Below are positions 61,398 to 64,000 of a stretch of DNA of 64,000 nt, one piece after another. This stretch comes from CALZBJ01 sp945619025 (GTDB taxonomy: Bacteria > Pseudomonadota > Gammaproteobacteria > Cardiobacteriales > Wohlfahrtiimonadaceae). A model generated the notes under the pieces. That model was not told the DNA's origin. It saw only the letters and a list, made by a program, of their open reading frames with translations, and did not search any database. Position 1 is the first letter of the stretch; each line of letters opens with the position of its first letter. The position numbers and the translations under genes are program-made. The stretch is taken from assembly GCA_945619025.1 (NCBI GenBank), contig CALZBJ010000001.1, positions 62,001-126,000 of the forward strand. The letters are read 5' to 3'.

Positions 61398-62279
61398 ATG
61401 GACAAGATTATTCCTTTTTTAGAACGCTTAACTGCGGTATTAGAGCGGATCGAACCGCTACTTCCCCCGTCACCGAAATCCTGTGATTTCTCCAAATATT
61501 CCGCGTTTCGGTGGGTGCGTTCTCATCTTGGTCCATATGGTTATATTGAGGGGATTGATAATCCAACCCAAATCGACTTTGCCGCCATTCGGTGCTCCGA
61601 ACGGCAAATCGGCATTATTAAAGCCAATACCCTTCAATTTCTTGAGGGGTATCCGGCCAATAACGTTCTGCTTACCGGCTCAAAAGGCACGGGGAAATCA
61701 TCACTAGTAAAGGCTTGTTTAACGGAATACCAAGATCGAGGACTTAAGCTCATTGAGATCGATTCTGATGATCTTCCTGCCCTACCGTCCCTCTTTAAGC
61801 AGATCGAAAACCAACCCTATAAATTCATTATTTTTTGTGATGACCTCTCCTTTGAGGATAATGACCCCTCTTATAAGTCGCTAAAAGCGATTTTGGACGG
61901 CTCTCTTATCAGTCCATCACACAATGTTTTGATCTACGCCACCTCCAATCGTCGCCATCTTCTGCCAGAATATATGCACGATAATGCGAAAGGCGATGAG
62001 ATTCATACCGTCGAAGCGATCGAAGAGAAAATTTCGCTCTCTGAGCGCTTTGGGCTCTGGCTCTCGTTCTATCCCTTTTCACAAAAAGAGTATTTAGAGA
62101 TCGTTCAGAGCTGGCTTACTCGCTATGCACCCGATTTCGATTACGATGAAGAGGTGAAACGCAAAGCCTTACAATTTTCATTACAGCGCGGTTCTCGCAG
62201 TGGCCGAGTGGCGGAACAATTTGTCCGTAATCATATTGGCGAAAAAAAATTAGAATCAATGCTTAAAAAGGATCAATAA
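61398..62279 (+). CDS. DUF815-family ATP-binding protein
   Basis: A 293-residue cytoplasmic P-loop protein of the DUF815 family (AAA-like). The Walker A is LLTGSKGTGKSS (about 91-102) and Walker B is FIIFCDDLSFE near residue 148. LKAILDGSL, VLIYATSNRRHLLPE and LSERFGLWLSFYPFSQKEYL are diagnostic of the family. Its biological role is not established. Spacing of 18 bp from accA and 13 bp to the next gene suggests cotranscription with both. The ATG is about 15 bases from AAGGA, somewhat far. Confidence 0.92.
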   Translation: MDKIIPFLERLTAVLERIEPLLPPSPKSCDFSKYSAFRWVRSHLGPYGYIEGIDNPTQIDFAAIRCSERQIGIIKANTLQFLEGYPANNVLLTGSKGTGKSSLVKACLTEYQDRGLKLIEIDSDDLPALPSLFKQIENQPYKFIIFCDDLSFEDNDPSYKSLKAILDGSLISPSHNVLIYATSNRRHLLPEYMHDNAKGDEIHTVEAIEEKISLSERFGLWLSFYPFSQKEYLEIVQSWLTRYAPDFDYDEEVKRKALQFSLQRGSRSGRVAEQFVRNHIGEKKLESMLKKDQ

Positions 62280-62292
62280 AAGGAATACGAAT

Positions 62293-63315
62293 ATGTCAAC
62301 ATTCATGGCAAAAGAGATTAAAGAAATTCCCAATGTCATTGAAGCGCAACATGAAGCAAACGCGCCTCAACTGATCGAGCTTTCAGAATACCTAAAAAAA
62401 ACCGATCCTTGGCATATCGTAACCCTCGGACGTGGTAGCTCTTTTAACGCGTCAAACTATGCAAAATATATCTTTGAAGAGAGTCTTGGTGTACCGGTGA
62501 CCGTAGCGGCGCCCTCTCTTGCGTCTATTTACGATAAAGGGTTAAAACTTAAAAATTCACTCCTAATCGTTACCTCCCAATCGGGAAAAAGCCCAGATCT
62601 TATCAAGTTTTTACAAAAAATTCGTGCGGGCGGCACTAAAGCGGTCGGCATCATTAACGACACCGATTCACCGCTTGCTAAAGAGTGTGATTTTTTACTT
62701 GGCATTAACGCAGGTGAAGAAAAGAGCGTTGCAGCAACGAAAAGCTATATCGGTAGTCTCTCCGCCTTTGCCTCGATTTTAGCGACCTGGAGTGAAAATA
62801 ACGAGCTCGCAGAAGCCCTTCTCAATCTCCCCGCTTACCTCGATCAAACCCTACAGATGACCGACTGGCCTTATTTTATTGAAAGCCTGCAAGATTGCGT
62901 TGAGACCTTCTCAATTGGCCGTGGCGTCGGATTAAGTTCAGCCCTTGAATCGGCCCTTAAACTGAAAGAGACCTGCCAAATCCACGCAGAAGGCATCTCA
63001 GCTACCGAGATCTTCCACGGATCGGTTTCACTTTTAAAAGAGAACTACCCGGTCATTAGTTTTGTTGGAAATGATGAATCTCGCGCTTCAAGCCTTGAGA
63101 TTAACAAAAAACTCACGAGCTACGGCGCAAACGTTTTAGCGTTCGACACAAAAGGGAAATCTGACAATACGCTCGTACTCCCTGAAGTTCACCCTATTTT
63201 ACAACCGCTTGTTCACATGACGGCTTACTATAAACTTGTCGAAGAACTCTCACTTCATCGCGGATTTAATCCTGATACCCCGCCAAATCTTAAAAAAGTG
63301 ACCGAAACGCTCTAA
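62293..63315 (+). CDS. SIS-domain aminosugar phosphate deaminase (NagB-II/AgaS-like)
   Basis: A 340-residue protein with two SIS domains and no glutamine amidotransferase domain, like the isomerase half of GlmS. Present are TLGRGSSFNASNYAKYIFEE, IVTSQSGKSPDLIKFL (SIS phosphosugar loop), EKSVAATKSYIGSL, SIGRGVGLSSALESALKLKE and IHAEGISATEIFHGSVSLL. Proteins of this type act as glucosamine-6-phosphate deaminases (NagB-II, described in Shewanella). Its position 20 bp before nagA supports that role, giving fructose-6-phosphate plus ammonia from GlcN-6-P. AAAAGGAA is well placed. An alternative is AgaS (galactosamine-6-P), less likely beside nagA. Confidence 0.85.
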   Translation: MSTFMAKEIKEIPNVIEAQHEANAPQLIELSEYLKKTDPWHIVTLGRGSSFNASNYAKYIFEESLGVPVTVAAPSLASIYDKGLKLKNSLLIVTSQSGKSPDLIKFLQKIRAGGTKAVGIINDTDSPLAKECDFLLGINAGEEKSVAATKSYIGSLSAFASILATWSENNELAEALLNLPAYLDQTLQMTDWPYFIESLQDCVETFSIGRGVGLSSALESALKLKETCQIHAEGISATEIFHGSVSLLKENYPVISFVGNDESRASSLEINKKLTSYGANVLAFDTKGKSDNTLVLPEVHPILQPLVHMTAYYKLVEELSLHRGFNPDTPPNLKKVTETL

Positions 63316-63335
63316 CATTCGATTACAATTAGATT

Positions 63336-64000
63336 ATGATTAATTACGAACTGATTCACGCGCCTTCCCTCTTTGATGGGGAGGCGTTTTTGTTGGAGCA
63401 AACGCTCCTCATTAACCGAGATAATGACCTCATTGAGGCGGTCTTTAATCCTAAAAATAGAGAAGACCGCAAAGCGATTAGTACGCTTTCGCCTAATATC
63501 CCTCAAAGCACCATTACGGGAATACTCACACCGGGATTTATTGATCTTCAGGTCAATGGCGGCGGCGGAATTTTGTTTAATGATGAGCCAACGCTTGACG
63601 GGTTAAAAACGATTTTAAACGCCCACCTCTCGATTGGAACCCATGCCCTGCTTCCGACCTTGATTACGCCTACCGATGAGGTGATTATGCAGGCACTCGA
63701 TGCCATTGAAGCGGGAATTAAAACCAATCTCAATGGGCTTCTCGGGATTCATTTAGAGGGCCCGATGATCAATCCTTTGCGAAAAGGCATTCATAAAGAA
63801 GAAAACATTCATATTCCCAGTGAAGCGGTGTTAACTCGCCTAATCGAAGCAAACGGTCGCTTTGGGCATATCCTCATTACCCTTGCGCCTGAAACCGTGC
63901 CGATGGTGCTCATTAAACGTCTTACCGATGCAGGGATTACCGTATTTGCCGGCCATACAAAAGCCGATCCTGATACGCTGAAAGCCGCTAAATTATCGGG
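63336..64000 (+). CDS. nagA: N-acetylglucosamine-6-phosphate deacetylase, 3' end outside window
   Basis: The first 221 codons lie in the window. The protein starts MINYELIHAPSLFDGEAFL and has the amidohydrolase landmarks LTPGFIDLQVNGGGGILFND, HLSIGTHALLPTLITP, LLGIHLEGPMINPLRKGIH (metal-ligand Glu) and VFAGHTKADPDTL (metal-ligand His). The DLQVNGGGG segment has Gln in the Zn site position as in E. coli NagA (single-metal type). It removes acetate from GlcNAc-6-P, feeding the deaminase encoded 20 bp upstream. No strong SD precedes the ATG, which suggests translational coupling. Regulators and transporters of the nag set would lie beyond the right edge. Confidence 0.93.
   Translation, partial: MINYELIHAPSLFDGEAFLLEQTLLINRDNDLIEAVFNPKNREDRKAISTLSPNIPQSTITGILTPGFIDLQVNGGGGILFNDEPTLDGLKTILNAHLSIGTHALLPTLITPTDEVIMQALDAIEAGIKTNLNGLLGIHLEGPMINPLRKGIHKEENIHIPSEAVLTRLIEANGRFGHILITLAPETVPMVLIKRLTDAGITVFAGHTKADPDTLKAAKLS

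Noticed and set aside
1..64000. CRISPR array, tRNA, rRNA, prophage or replication origin
   Set aside because: No regularly spaced repeats, cloverleaf genes, phage structural genes or DnaA-box clusters were recognised anywhere in the window.

Overview
The window is a moderate-GC (mid-40s by eye), gene-dense chromosomal segment of a Gammaproteobacterium. RecC, RapZ, TamB, AmpG, ElbB, NfsB, TrkA and an E. coli-like AccA support that class. The combination of host-type autotransporters, a selenium-free formate dehydrogenase and class II DAHP synthase would fit a Cardiobacteriales-type organism such as Ignatzschineria or Wohlfahrtiimonas. That genus-level guess is inference from overall gene content only. 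No tRNA, rRNA, CRISPR array, insertion sequence or prophage was recognised.

Layout. 1-9.8 kb: 5' part of a PLP aminotransferase (minus), recC, a small membrane protein, rapZ, folD, a LeuE-type exporter, an FAD-dependent amine/amino-acid oxidoreductase, and hemB (minus). 9.9-23.4 kb: mostly minus-strand genes, with a ferric-reductase-like flavocytochrome, a stand-alone OLD-type ATPase-TOPRIM protein, a Na/Pi cotransporter with a PhoU domain, a plus-strand YeeE/YedE pair, nfsB, a GMC oxidoreductase, tamB and a Nif3-family gene. 23.7-29.3 kb: an fdoGHI-fdhE formate dehydrogenase operon whose catalytic subunit has Cys where E. coli has selenocysteine. 29.8-36 kb: the most accessory-looking stretch, with two tandem autotransporters (near-identical barrels, divergent passengers) and a lipoprotein with an EexN-like start and Cys-containing repeats. 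36-44 kb: an FAH-family hydrolase, ampG, an mgtE lacking its N domain and preceded by a clear M-box magnesium riboswitch, trkA, argG and a gltP-type symporter. 44.3-48 kb: the 5-oxoprolinase operon pxpBCA plus an NRAMP-related transporter that lacks the usual metal-site motifs. 48-53 kb: a minus-strand run of TPR protein, amidase, TRIC-family channel and TraB/GumN protein. 53-64 kb: elbB, hom, ilvIHC, class II DAHP synthase, accA, a DUF815 ATPase, a SIS-domain deaminase and the 5' part of nagA.

How the genes fit together. Several blocks are coherent pathways: periplasmic formate oxidation feeding quinone; 5-oxoproline uptake and hydrolysis to glutamate; branched-chain and aspartate-family amino-acid synthesis; and amino-sugar catabolism. 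Envelope genes (tamB, ampG, the amidase and the autotransporters) are scattered through the window.

The strongest regulatory observation is the Mg2+ riboswitch with a downstream terminator ahead of mgtE. The best candidates for less-described biology are the stand-alone OLD-like protein with a long uncharacterised C-terminus, the NRAMP-related transporter in the pxp operon, and the autotransporter/lipoprotein cluster. Start codons were re-chosen in several genes where a Shine-Dalgarno sequence or family alignment favoured a downstream start. All identifications come from reading the sequence; no database search was run.
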